Origin: Clostridia bacterium
Lineage (GTDB): Bacteria; Bacillota; Clostridia; Christensenellales; Borkfalkiaceae
Reading direction: 5' to 3'
NCBI GenBank assembly: GCA_017471945.1
Contig: JAFURH010000025.1
Location: 1-58,580 of the forward strand
Length of the DNA stretch: 58,580 nucleotides
Shown: one piece after another, positions 24,574 to 33,260 of the stretch
How the letters are laid out: each line of letters begins with the position of its first letter
How positions within the stretch are numbered: position 1 is the first letter of the stretch
Position numbers and translations under genes: made by a program
Notes under the pieces: generated by a model
The model's input: only the letters and a program-made list of their open reading frames with translations
The model's database searches: none
What the model was told of the DNA's origin: nothing

Positions 24574-25493
24574 TACGGAAAGAAACGTTAGAAAGCGCTG
24601 TCTTTGACGCAATCAGAAGAGGAACGACGATTTTGCCTGAGGACGTCAAGTCGGCATTTGAACGTGCAATTTGCAAAGAAACAAGCAAAACGGCGCGTTT
24701 TGGTTTAGAAAAAACGTTGGAAAGTATGAATTTGTCAAAGCAAAGGGATAATTTGCTTTGTGCAGATACGGGTTGGCCTATTTTTTACGTAAAGGTTGGA
24801 GAAGAGTGTGTTGTGGAGGGCGGTTTTACTGAAATCGAAAAGATTATCAAAGAACAAGTGGCAAAAGCAACGCATGCGGGATATTTGAGAAAGACAATGA
24901 AACACCCGCTTACGGGGGCAGATCCGGGGAATAATATCGGAATGAATATTCCCGGTATTACTTATAAATTAGTAAAGGGAAACGAGTTGGAAATAGCGTA
25001 CGTAGCCAAAGGCGGTGGCTCGGAGTGCTTTGGCGGTACAAGACATAGAATGGTTGCGTTTGCGGACGGTATAGCGGGAATTAAAAAGTGCGTTATCGAA
25101 AACTTTATTGCAGCATCAAAAGCGGGCGCGATTTGTCCTCCGTCAGTACTTGGTATCGGTATAGGCGGAACGGCAAATATGGCGGCGAACTTGGCAAAAG
25201 AAGCGGCTTGCTTGCGGACGGTCGGTTCGCATCATCCGGAAACCGATATAAGAAATCTGGAAATAGAACTTTGCGAGGCAATCAATGAATTAGGCGTTGG
25301 TATTTTAGGCGCAGGGGGCAAAGTTTCCGTTCTCGCGGTAAATATCGAATATGCATACACGCATATAGCGGGCATTGCGGTGGCAATGAGTAGTAATTGT
25401 ATGGTTGCGCGCAGGGGCGCGAATTTAATCAAAGCGGATAATACGATCATTCCCTTAAAAGCCCCGAATTGGTTTGATAGGGAGGAAAACTAA
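24570..25493 (+). CDS. Class I fumarase / L(+)-tartrate dehydratase-type hydro-lyase, alpha subunit
   Basis: A 307-residue iron-sulfur hydro-lyase alpha subunit (TtdA / fumarase N-terminal domain). Cysteines at CADTGWP near residue 65, CFGG near 155 and CPPSVLG near 190 fit the 4Fe-4S ligands. GIGGTANMAANLAKEA is also a family hallmark. It adds or removes water from fumarate, tartrate, mesaconate or similar acids; sequence alone does not decide which. The beta subunit starts directly after its stop. Co-transcription with AtuA/DUF4387 argues for a dedicated catabolic pathway rather than the TCA cycle. Confidence 0.9.
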   Translation: MIRKETLESAVFDAIRRGTTILPEDVKSAFERAICKETSKTARFGLEKTLESMNLSKQRDNLLCADTGWPIFYVKVGEECVVEGGFTEIEKIIKEQVAKATHAGYLRKTMKHPLTGADPGNNIGMNIPGITYKLVKGNELEIAYVAKGGGSECFGGTRHRMVAFADGIAGIKKCVIENFIAASKAGAICPPSVLGIGIGGTANMAANLAKEAACLRTVGSHHPETDIRNLEIELCEAINELGVGILGAGGKVSVLAVNIEYAYTHIAGIAVAMSSNCMVARRGANLIKADNTIIPLKAPNWFDREEN

Positions 25494-26117
25494 ATGGCTA
25501 CGTATTATTTGAATATTCCGTTAAAAGAAGAGGACGTAACAAAGTTGAAGATCGGGGATATCGTTTACGTAAGCGGTGACGTTTTCACGGGGCGTTCCAG
25601 ATTGCAAAAATACGTATTCGACGAGAAAAACCAACTGGGATTTTCTATCGAAAATAAAAACGTTTTCATTCACGTCGGACCTGTCATTGTAAAAGAAAAC
25701 GGGGAGTGGGATATGAAATCCTTTATGCCCACTTCCAGTATTCGTTTTGAAAAATGGGGCGCGAAAAGCGTTCAACAATGGGATTTGAGAATGATTATCG
25801 GAAAAACGACAATGGGACAAGAAACAATGAACGCAATGCAAAAATATAAGTGCGTACACGTTTCCCCACAAGCGGTAAGTCCAAATCTTTGGTTGGATTC
25901 TCTTACCATACAAGACGTACATCTTTTTGAGGAATTAGGTTCGATCGAGGCATCTTGGCAATTAAAGGCAGATAAGCTCGGTCCGTTCGTGGTAGATATA
26001 GATTGTTACGGGAATAATTTATTCGACGGCGTTACGGAAAAAGTAGAAGAAAACAAACGGAAAGTGTTTGAAAAAATAGGAATTCCTGCCGATTTTTCAT
26101 ATACAAAACTTTACTGA
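25494..26117 (+). CDS. Class I fumarase / L(+)-tartrate dehydratase-type hydro-lyase, beta subunit
   Basis: A 207-residue partner (TtdB / fumarase C-terminal domain). Diagnostic segments are GDIVYVSGDVFTGRSRLQ near residue 22, HVGPVIV, PTSSIRFEKW and IIGKTTMG near residue 103. It supplies substrate-binding residues to the heterodimer. The stop of the alpha gene directly abuts this ATG. The following 168 bases to the next gene contain only a weak hairpin and the promoter region of the esterase gene. Confidence 0.9.
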   Translation: MATYYLNIPLKEEDVTKLKIGDIVYVSGDVFTGRSRLQKYVFDEKNQLGFSIENKNVFIHVGPVIVKENGEWDMKSFMPTSSIRFEKWGAKSVQQWDLRMIIGKTTMGQETMNAMQKYKCVHVSPQAVSPNLWLDSLTIQDVHLFEELGSIEASWQLKADKLGPFVVDIDCYGNNLFDGVTEKVEENKRKVFEKIGIPADFSYTKLY

Positions 26118-26180
26118 GCGTTGCCCAAAAGGCAGTTTCAATATAACGAATAACCGAGGTGTTTGACGAACAACAAGACT

Positions 26181-26249
26181 AAAAAAGCCGTATTTTATAT
26201 AATATTCTCTTTTTACGATATTGACAAGGCGTCGAAATGAAGTTATAAT
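26181..26249 (+). promoter_or_regulatory. Copy A of a duplicated operator-promoter
   Basis: The 48-bp block at 26181-26228 matches 28385-28432 at 46 of 48 positions and ends with the -35 TTGACA (26221-26226). Spacer 17 bp, TATAAT 26244-26249. The conserved block lies directly upstream of the -35, the usual place for an AraC activator. Confidence 0.75.
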
Positions 26250-26291
26250 AGGTTTAGTGTTGCGTAACGTAACAGAAGGAGAAAATTGTAT

Positions 26292-27374
26292 ATGAACGAG
26301 ATTGAAAAGGTTGATAAAAATTTCGATTTGTCCCGAAGAAGAGGCGAGGACGTTGAATTAGAATATTACGATATTCCCCATCCTACGTTCGATTTGTACG
26401 GCGTTTTTTACGATAAAGAATACGGCGGATTTTTGCGCGTGCCGATGGACGTTGCTAAATCTGTTAGTCCTGGGATTGAGATACTGACCAAACAGACGTC
26501 AGGCGGGAGAATTCGATTCTCTACCGATTCTTCGGTGGTTGAGATACAAGTAAATACCGGTAGCACAAGTCTGCCCCCGCATATGACCTTGACAATGAAA
26601 GGGGGATTTATTTTATTAGAGGAAAGACCGCGCGATAAAAAATACATCAGCATTTTACCTCCTCCGTCCGTAGAAGGGCAAAAAGAGTATACGGCAAAAA
26701 CAAAGATCGACGGCCCTAAGAAAATGCGTAATTTTATTCTTTATTTCCCTTTGTACGGACCCGTTCGCTCTTTGAAAATCGGTTTGGAAAAAGACGCGAG
26801 GGTAGAACACGGTAAGAAATATAAAGATGTTGCTCCTATCGTGTATTACGGTTCTTCCATTACGCAGGGCGGTTGTGCGTCCCGCCCCGATAATTGCTAT
26901 CAAGGCTGGATCGAAAAATGGAACAACGTCGATTATATCAATCGTGGTTTTAGCGGAAACGGAAAAGGGGAAGACGAGATGGTGGATTACTTGATCAGTC
27001 TGCCTTGTTCGCTCTTTGTTTCCGATTTCAATCATAGCACGATTCCGCTTGAAGATTTAAGAGAACGTCATCCTCGTTTGTACCGTCGCTATCGAGAGGC
27101 GCATCCCGATACGCCTATTCTCATATTGAGCAAAACGAATTTGTGGGAAGGAAACGATAACGCGGAACGTGAAAAAATCATACGTGGGACGTATGAAATG
27201 GCAAAAGCAAACGGTGATAAGAACGTTTACTTTATATCCGGTCACGATATGTTCAAAGGTAGGGATAAAATGAGCCTGTGTATAGACTGCGATCATCCCA
27301 ACGATCACGGTTTCTATTTAATGGCTAAGAAAATCTATAAGAAAATGATCGAAATTGATGAAAAATTCAAGTAA
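26292..27374 (+). CDS. SGNH-hydrolase esterase with N-terminal GxDLY domain
   Basis: A 360-residue cytoplasmic protein; the ATG at 26292 is preferred over a TTG at 26286, which would be too close to the AGAAGGAG site. Residues 1-165 are the beta-rich GxDLY-type domain (HPTFDLYGVFYDKEYGGFLR), and the rest is an SGNH hydrolase with YYGSSITQGG (Ser in block I near residue 191), block III-type GFSGNGKGE and the terminal catalytic pair DCDHPNDHG. Such enzymes often remove acetyl groups from sugars. It has its own promoter sharing the 48-bp operator with the main locus, so it belongs to the same regulon. Confidence 0.85.
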   Translation: MNEIEKVDKNFDLSRRRGEDVELEYYDIPHPTFDLYGVFYDKEYGGFLRVPMDVAKSVSPGIEILTKQTSGGRIRFSTDSSVVEIQVNTGSTSLPPHMTLTMKGGFILLEERPRDKKYISILPPPSVEGQKEYTAKTKIDGPKKMRNFILYFPLYGPVRSLKIGLEKDARVEHGKKYKDVAPIVYYGSSITQGGCASRPDNCYQGWIEKWNNVDYINRGFSGNGKGEDEMVDYLISLPCSLFVSDFNHSTIPLEDLRERHPRLYRRYREAHPDTPILILSKTNLWEGNDNAEREKIIRGTYEMAKANGDKNVYFISGHDMFKGRDKMSLCIDCDHPNDHGFYLMAKKIYKKMIEIDEKFK

Positions 27375-27400
27375 TAAATTTTAATTTCTCTATATTAGAA

Positions 27401-27441
27401 AAACAGCAGACGGAAATATATCGATTTTCCGTCTGCTTTTC
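27401..27441. terminator. Bidirectional terminator
   Basis: GCAGACGGAAA (27406-27416) pairs with TTTCCGTCTGC (27426-27436), with a T run on the right and A/T on the left. It separates the esterase from the converging AraC gene. Confidence 0.85.
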
Positions 27442-27463
27442 ATTTGTTGTAAAAATTTTCAAG

Positions 27464-28312
27464 CTAAGCTTGCGATGGAAGAATATTAAAGACTTTCTTG
27501 AATTGCAAGAAAAACGTAGTGTAATTATCGTAGCCCAGCATTAAAGAAACGTTTTTGGGAGAATTGCCTTGTCTTAATAAGATTAAAGCGGTTTGCATTT
27601 TTTGGATTTCTATATAATCGGACAAAGTGACGCCGATAGAATCTTTGAATAAATGCCGTAAATAGTCCTTTGCTAATCCGATTTCGTTTGCGATATCGTC
27701 AACGCTGATCGGATTTTCTAAATGTAGATTGATATATTCGATCGTTTTTACGATATACGGGTTGATGTGAGTAGGAGAAGAAATCAAATGCAGATTATCA
27801 TTCAATAATAAATCGACAACTTGATTGATTTCGATAATCAACTGTTGCAAAAGAATGATCAAATTAGGCATTCGGTAAGGAGATTTTACGGACGCCGTTT
27901 TGGAGATTTTTGTAAATATAGCGGGGATTTTCGATTTTTCTACAAGTTGTTTCGGGATTAGATGCTGATATCTTTTCGTCAACGAAAAAGGTCGCAATAA
28001 ATCAACCGAAGATAAACGGGGAATAAAATCGGGGGAAAAATGTATATTCAATCGGTGAAAGGGTTGATCGGTAGAAATATTCAAAGAATGAAATTCTTGT
28101 TGATTAATGACAATTAAATCGCCTTTTCTTGCCTTAAAAATTTTTCCGTCGATAGAATAAGTAACTTCACCGGCTTTCAAATACAAAATCTCTATTAAAT
28201 TGTGGGAGTCTGCTTTTTGCAATTTTCTGGATTTTGAATCGGCGTAGTCTATACTGTTATTGAATGAAAATCCGTCTTTATCCTCAAAGCGACTGTAAAC
28301 AATTTCTTCCAT
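27464..28312 (-). CDS. AraC-family regulator of the carbohydrate locus
   Basis: Start taken at the ATG at 28312 (282 aa, MEEIVYSRFEDKDG); 16 further codons upstream coincide with the promoter. The N-terminal cupin-like domain is visible (LIEILYLKAGEVTYSIDG, KGDLIVINQQEFH), and the C-terminal AraC domain has two helix-turn-helices (VDDIANEIGLAKDYLRHLFK and the second in MLGYDNYTTFFLQFKK). It lies between the two promoters that share the 48-bp element, the natural candidate to bind there. TTGCGT-17-TATACT ends 6 bases before the ATG with no ribosome binding site. Confidence 0.92.
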   Translation of the reverse strand: MEEIVYSRFEDKDGFSFNNSIDYADSKSRKLQKADSHNLIEILYLKAGEVTYSIDGKIFKARKGDLIVINQQEFHSLNISTDQPFHRLNIHFSPDFIPRLSSVDLLRPFSLTKRYQHLIPKQLVEKSKIPAIFTKISKTASVKSPYRMPNLIILLQQLIIEINQVVDLLLNDNLHLISSPTHINPYIVKTIEYINLHLENPISVDDIANEIGLAKDYLRHLFKDSIGVTLSDYIEIQKMQTALILLRQGNSPKNVSLMLGYDNYTTFFLQFKKVFNILPSQA

Positions 28313-28318
28313 ATTTAG

Positions 28319-28347
28319 AGTATAGCAGAAAAATACTTCCAACGCAA
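28319..28347 (-). promoter_or_regulatory. Leaderless-type promoter of the AraC gene
   Basis: Minus strand: TTGCGT (28342-28347), 17 bp, TGC-extended TATACT (28319-28324), six bases (CTAAAT), then ATG at 28312. Confidence 0.6.
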
Positions 28348-28384
28348 GCAAATTTTTCATAAAAATAGAAAATTTTCAAAAAAT

Positions 28385-28453
28385 AAAAAAGCCGTATTTT
28401 ATATAATATTCTCTTTTTTAGATATTGACAAGTGATATGTCGTATGATATAAT
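28385..28453 (+). promoter_or_regulatory. Copy B of the duplicated operator-promoter, main locus promoter
   Basis: The 48-bp block 28385-28432 is near-identical to copy A and leads into TTGACA (28425-28430), 17 bp, TATAAT (28448-28453). The AGGAGAG ribosome binding site of the 668-codon gene follows. Sequences after the -35 differ between the two copies, so the conservation is of the upstream element. Confidence 0.75.
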
Positions 28454-28534
28454 TACGGCAGATACAAGATAGATAGTTTGCTCGTATCCTGTTTGCCTAC
28501 TAATTAAAATATTTATTAGGAGAGATAAGAAGTA

Positions 28535-30541
28535 ATGAAAAAAGCAAAATCGTATCCGTATATTTTAAGATACTATTTGCCAACGACGCCGTTATACGAC
28601 GAGGAGTATACGGAAAAGCGTTTTACCGAGTTGTTGGAGTTTTGTAAAGAGGCGAAGGTCGAGGCTGTGATGTTTTTTGTAGCGCTTGCGCCTTATTGTT
28701 ATTATTGGCCCGAAGATCCGTCTTTAACGGACGTTTGGGTTGAACGAATGGAACCCTATGTTGAACGCTTAAAAGCGGAGGGGATCAGCTATCAGCTTAA
28801 TTTCCAAAACACCTTAGGCGCTATCCCTACGGGGGTAGGAATGGAAAAGCATTTCGATTGGGAACATTTGGTGGATATTAACGGTGGCGAATCGAATTGC
28901 GGTTGCCCTATCGGTAAGAAATTCCGCGAGAACACGGGAAAAAGATTGCAATATTGGGCAAGGACAAAACCCGACGTTATTTGGTTTGACGACGATTTCC
29001 GTATGCACGGACATAATTATGGTGATCTCACCAAAATCATAGGTTCGTCTTTTTACTGTTATTGCGACGAGCATATTCGCTTATTCAATGAAAAATACAA
29101 TACGAATTACACGCGCGAAAGCTTAGTTGAGGAGATCTTAAAAGAGGGCGAACCTACTTGGGCGCGAAACGCGTATTTGCGCTTTATCGGTGATACCATG
29201 GCGGAAACAGCAGAGTGGATGGGCGACGTGATACATAAAGAAAGTCCCAAAACGCGGGTAGCGTTGATGACCTCTATGCCCGACGTGCATGCCACGGAAT
29301 GGCGGGACTGGAAAAGGACCTTGGACGGATTTGAGCCTAATTATAAGCCTTTATTGCGTTCGCATTTCGGAGTATACTGTGAAAACGATCCTCGTGAGGC
29401 AATGTATTCGTATCCCCGCTACGAGCAGTTGAAAGCACAGTTGAAGAAAGCCTACGGTGGCGAAATTGATTATTGCCCCGAAATTGAAAATACGCCTTTT
29501 ACCGTTTGGTCGAAGTCGGGGAACATGACCGCATACCAAATCGCCTTGTCGGCGTTTATGGGATCGCAAGGAATTACGCTTTCGCTGTACGATTTGAACG
29601 GCGGTGCATTTTTTGAAGAACCGACGTACCGCGAGGTATTGAAAAAAGAAAAGCCGTTCGTTAATAAATTATTCAATCTGGATTTACGTGGCGCAAAATC
29701 GTTGGGTGTTATGATCCCGACCGATCCCGAAAGCGGTTTGCGTTATAGAACTAAGTCCGGCGAGGGTTTTAGCCAGTTGCGCGGCGAAGGGCGGTATATT
29801 CACGAATACTTATTAAAAATCGGTATCCCCTGTTGTTATAGGACGCCTGAGGAGTTAGAAGGCGGCGTCGTTGTATTAGATCGTTACACCGCAAACTTTT
29901 TAAGCGATGAAGAATTGAAAAAAGTATTATCGGGTAGCGCGTTTATTGATTACGGCGCGGCGCAGGTACTTATCGAACGGGGATTTAGCTCGTATATCGG
30001 TATTTCGGGTTTTGAGGGGAACAATCAAAAAATTATTCAAAGCGAAGTGTTTACCAAACGGAAACGAGAGGACGGAACGTATATTTGCGTACCTTGTCGC
30101 GTTCCGAACGGGAAATGGAGCAAGGCAAATCTTTTGGACGGCGCGGAGGTATTGTCTCAGTTCGTTCCCGCCGACGGCGAAAAAGTGCCGGGGCTTGTAT
30201 GGTTTGATAACCCTTACGGCGGTAAAGTGCTTACGTTTATAGCAAAAGACGACTGGTCGAGGGCGTTTTATGCACATCAGAGGGTGGCGTATTTCAAAGA
30301 ATTGTTCCATAAACTATGTCCGACTTTACCCCGATTAGACTGTCATAGCTACACAATGCTTGTGGCTAGCGAAAAAGACGGGGAAACGTATTATTTAATC
30401 ACGAACCTTGCGACGGATACAGGACGGAAATACGTTTTGAACGGACAAGACTTATCGGATAATTTGAGCGTGTATCAAACGGTCGTTTACGTGGAGAAAA
30501 ACGGCGAATTGAAACGAATCGGAAAAACGAAAAAATATTAA
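28535..30541 (+). CDS. Putative glycoside hydrolase, TIM-barrel type, family not assigned
   Basis: A 668-residue cytoplasmic protein. Residues 1-400 look like a (beta/alpha)8 barrel with the acidic strand-end motif DVIWFDDDFRMHGHN near residue 148 and paired aromatics (CYYWPEDPS). Residues 410-560 resemble the alpha/beta domain seen after the barrel in GH42-like beta-galactosidases (VVVLDRYTANFLSDEEL), and the C terminus is a small beta domain. It is the first gene of the main operon. I cannot assign a CAZy family; a galactosidase- or glucuronidase-like activity is possible. Ribosome binding site AGGAGAG. Confidence 0.6.
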   Translation: MKKAKSYPYILRYYLPTTPLYDEEYTEKRFTELLEFCKEAKVEAVMFFVALAPYCYYWPEDPSLTDVWVERMEPYVERLKAEGISYQLNFQNTLGAIPTGVGMEKHFDWEHLVDINGGESNCGCPIGKKFRENTGKRLQYWARTKPDVIWFDDDFRMHGHNYGDLTKIIGSSFYCYCDEHIRLFNEKYNTNYTRESLVEEILKEGEPTWARNAYLRFIGDTMAETAEWMGDVIHKESPKTRVALMTSMPDVHATEWRDWKRTLDGFEPNYKPLLRSHFGVYCENDPREAMYSYPRYEQLKAQLKKAYGGEIDYCPEIENTPFTVWSKSGNMTAYQIALSAFMGSQGITLSLYDLNGGAFFEEPTYREVLKKEKPFVNKLFNLDLRGAKSLGVMIPTDPESGLRYRTKSGEGFSQLRGEGRYIHEYLLKIGIPCCYRTPEELEGGVVVLDRYTANFLSDEELKKVLSGSAFIDYGAAQVLIERGFSSYIGISGFEGNNQKIIQSEVFTKRKREDGTYICVPCRVPNGKWSKANLLDGAEVLSQFVPADGEKVPGLVWFDNPYGGKVLTFIAKDDWSRAFYAHQRVAYFKELFHKLCPTLPRLDCHSYTMLVASEKDGETYYLITNLATDTGRKYVLNGQDLSDNLSVYQTVVYVEKNGELKRIGKTKKY

Positions 30542-30568
30542 AAAATAGAAATAAATAATAGGAGAAAA

Positions 30569-32296
30569 ATGATTATGAAAAAAACAGTAGCATTTCTTTT
30601 GGCGATTTCTTGCATAGGCTTAGCATCTTGCGGCCCCGTTGGCGTTACGACGCACGAAAAAGACGAGTCAAAAACGTACATTAGCGTCCGTAACACCAAC
30701 GGTGGTGTTGGTAGGGCTTGGCTGGACAATGCGATCGCGCGTTATGAAGAGGCGCGGAAAGACGCACATTTTGCAGACGGTAAAACTGGGGTGAAAGTAG
30801 AAGTATCCGACGGCATAATGAACCCGGCTAGTATGAAACAGGATACGTATCAGGTGTATTTTAACGGTACGGCCAGAGATATCGAGGTGTTGTCGAAAGA
30901 AGACAAGTTATACGATATCAGCTCTATCGTAACGGATAACACTCGCGTCGGCGGTGCGTTGTCGACCATTATAACGGACGCCGCAAAGCAGAAAACGTTT
31001 TTCGACGGGAAATATTATGCTCTTCCTCATTACAATTTCTATTATGGCGCAAGCTACGACGCAGAAGCTTTTGCGAACAATAACGCTTATTTCGCCGCGG
31101 AGGACGAAACGGAGGTAATAGAGTACACGGGAATGGATATTTCCATTACGAGAAATTTCGTCGGTTCACCCGACGCAAAAAAATCGGCGGGATCGGACGG
31201 GGAATACGGTACGATTGACGACGGTTTGCCTTGTTCCTTAGAAGAATTTATCTTGTTGATGGATTATTTCAAAAACCAAACGGAATATGCGCCTATCATG
31301 GTTTCGGGTACGTACTTGAATTATATCAATTACTTCCTCCAAGGTTTGTGGCCTGCGCTTGCGGGGGTAGAGCAAATCCAAAACTATTATAATTGTACTG
31401 GGGAGATTGAAATTGTAGACGGATATACCGACGAGCCGATTTTCCCTGGGATTGATTATATCAAAAAACCTAAGGTAAAAAAGGTAACGTTGACGGAAGA
31501 AGATAAGAACGGCTATTTGGGACAACAAATGGTTGCTAAATATTATTCGTTTGCGGCGGTGGAAATTATGGAAAGAGAAGGATACTTTTCTGCGGACTCC
31601 TATTTGAAATCCGTTGACCATTACGGCGCTCAAAAATGCCTGATTTACGACGGTTGCGCCGAGTATAAGAAAGTAGCGATGCTTGTGGAAGCTTCGTACT
31701 GGTATAACGAAAGTAAGAAAGCGGGTGTTTTATCCACCTACGAAATGCTTACGGGCGATACCGAGCCGAGAGACGTGCGCTTTATGCCGTTACCGACCTC
31801 TTACTATACACCTGAAGAAACAACAAAATCGCCGACGTGCTATTTTACGGCGTTGGGTAGTTATTGTACGGTAAACGCAAATATAAAGAACGACGAAGAA
31901 GCGATAAAAGCGGTCTTGGATTTCGTAGCGTTCTTATATAGCGAAGAAGAATTGAAAGCGTTCACAATCGAAACGGGCGTTTCGAGAGCGTTAGACTATA
32001 CGTTAAGTGAGACGGAAATTAACAGTATGCCTGCTTTCTATCAACAAATTTGGAGAATGAAGAGCGAGAACGGCGCTAATATCGCTTACGGACAGGGCAA
32101 TACGACGACTTATGAAAAAGTTAAAAATTACATTCCAATCGCATTGAGTTCGCCGAGGGTGTTCGAGGACTCCTATTTAACAATGTTGCGTCAGAATAAC
32201 GCGAAAACCGCGGAAGGTATCTACGAGATAGGAACAAAAAAACTCTTTGATTTGAAACAGATTCCGCAATCTGAATGGGAAAGTATTTTAGACTAA
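30569..32296 (+). CDS. ABC sugar transporter, substrate-binding lipoprotein
   Basis: A 575-residue extracellular solute-binding protein (family 1). The signal peptide ends in the lipobox LASC, with Cys near residue 21. The mature protein shows the two-domain pattern with DKLYDISSIVTDN, GKYYALPHYNFYYGASYD and a C-terminal domain ending in LFDLKQIPQSEWESIL. A second ATG at 30575 is an equally good start. The long, aromatic-rich sequence is typical of binders for oligosaccharides. Its permeases follow directly. It is anchored to the outer face of the membrane. Confidence 0.9.
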   Translation: MIMKKTVAFLLAISCIGLASCGPVGVTTHEKDESKTYISVRNTNGGVGRAWLDNAIARYEEARKDAHFADGKTGVKVEVSDGIMNPASMKQDTYQVYFNGTARDIEVLSKEDKLYDISSIVTDNTRVGGALSTIITDAAKQKTFFDGKYYALPHYNFYYGASYDAEAFANNNAYFAAEDETEVIEYTGMDISITRNFVGSPDAKKSAGSDGEYGTIDDGLPCSLEEFILLMDYFKNQTEYAPIMVSGTYLNYINYFLQGLWPALAGVEQIQNYYNCTGEIEIVDGYTDEPIFPGIDYIKKPKVKKVTLTEEDKNGYLGQQMVAKYYSFAAVEIMEREGYFSADSYLKSVDHYGAQKCLIYDGCAEYKKVAMLVEASYWYNESKKAGVLSTYEMLTGDTEPRDVRFMPLPTSYYTPEETTKSPTCYFTALGSYCTVNANIKNDEEAIKAVLDFVAFLYSEEELKAFTIETGVSRALDYTLSETEINSMPAFYQQIWRMKSENGANIAYGQGNTTTYEKVKNYIPIALSSPRVFEDSYLTMLRQNNAKTAEGIYEIGTKKLFDLKQIPQSEWESILD

Positions 32297-32315
32297 ACGA
32301 AGGAAGGAATTATTT

Positions 32316-33248
32316 ATGAGCAATTCGGTATTAAAAAGAAGAATGTCGCCACGTACGAAAAAGCGGTTAGCATTCTATATTGGTATGGTATCGTTACCTT
32401 TGATACAGTATATTTTCTTTGTATTCGTCGTGAATTTTAACTCTATTGCAATGGCGTTTCAAGAATACGAATTAGGCGATAACGGATACGTTACGAAACT
32501 CACGTTTGATAATTTTGCGTGGGCAGTTGATTTGTTTTTTAATAGCGGGTATATGATAAGAACGTCCTTTATTGCGGCGGGTTGCAACATCTTTATCGTG
32601 TTGGGATTAGCAATGTTCTTCTCTTATTATTGCGCTAAAAAATATTGGATGTCGGGTTTATTCCGAGTCGTGTTATACGCCCCCACCCTTTTCTCGGCTG
32701 TCGTGTTTTCCATTTTGTATAAATTCTTGGCAAACGACGTTTATATGGAATATACGGGTGCAACGTTGGGCTTATTTGACCAAGACATAAATACGCAATT
32801 AGTCGTTTTATTATTCTTTAATGTTTGGATTGCTTTCGGCTCTAACGTAATGATTTTCGTTAGCACTATGAGCAGTATAGACGTGTCTATGGTCGAATCC
32901 GCACAGTTAGACGGCGTAACGCCTTTTCAGGAATTTATTTATATCTACGTACCTACTACGTATTCGACGTTGCTTACGTTTATCATTGGACAGTTAGCGG
33001 TTGTGTTTACCAACCAGCTGTGTATGTTTACGTTCTATCAAGGCATCGGAAACGAAGGTGGCGTCATGTTACGACCTGAAACGTTCGGGTATTATTTCTT
33101 CCGAAAAATGTTGCTTGCCGATTATTGCGGGGTGGAAGTGACGTATTCGAAACTGGCGGCTCTGGGGGTATTATTCTCGGTTGTTTTAACTTCTACGATT
33201 TTGCCTTTGCGGAAACTTCTCATTAAATACGGACCGAAAACGGAATAA
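32316..33248 (+). CDS. ABC sugar transporter permease (MalF/UgpA type)
   Basis: A 310-residue inner-membrane permease with six predicted helices and the EAA loop near residue 200 (VESAQLDGVTPFQEFIYIYV), which contacts the ATPase. It starts 19 bases after the binding-protein gene with AAGGAAGGAA upstream. It pairs with the next permease in a CUT1-type importer. No ATPase gene is present anywhere in the window, so a shared MsmX-like ATPase elsewhere is expected. Confidence 0.92.
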   Translation: MSNSVLKRRMSPRTKKRLAFYIGMVSLPLIQYIFFVFVVNFNSIAMAFQEYELGDNGYVTKLTFDNFAWAVDLFFNSGYMIRTSFIAAGCNIFIVLGLAMFFSYYCAKKYWMSGLFRVVLYAPTLFSAVVFSILYKFLANDVYMEYTGATLGLFDQDINTQLVVLLFFNVWIAFGSNVMIFVSTMSSIDVSMVESAQLDGVTPFQEFIYIYVPTTYSTLLTFIIGQLAVVFTNQLCMFTFYQGIGNEGGVMLRPETFGYYFFRKMLLADYCGVEVTYSKLAALGVLFSVVLTSTILPLRKLLIKYGPKTE

Positions 33249-33260
33249 GGAGAGGGTGTG

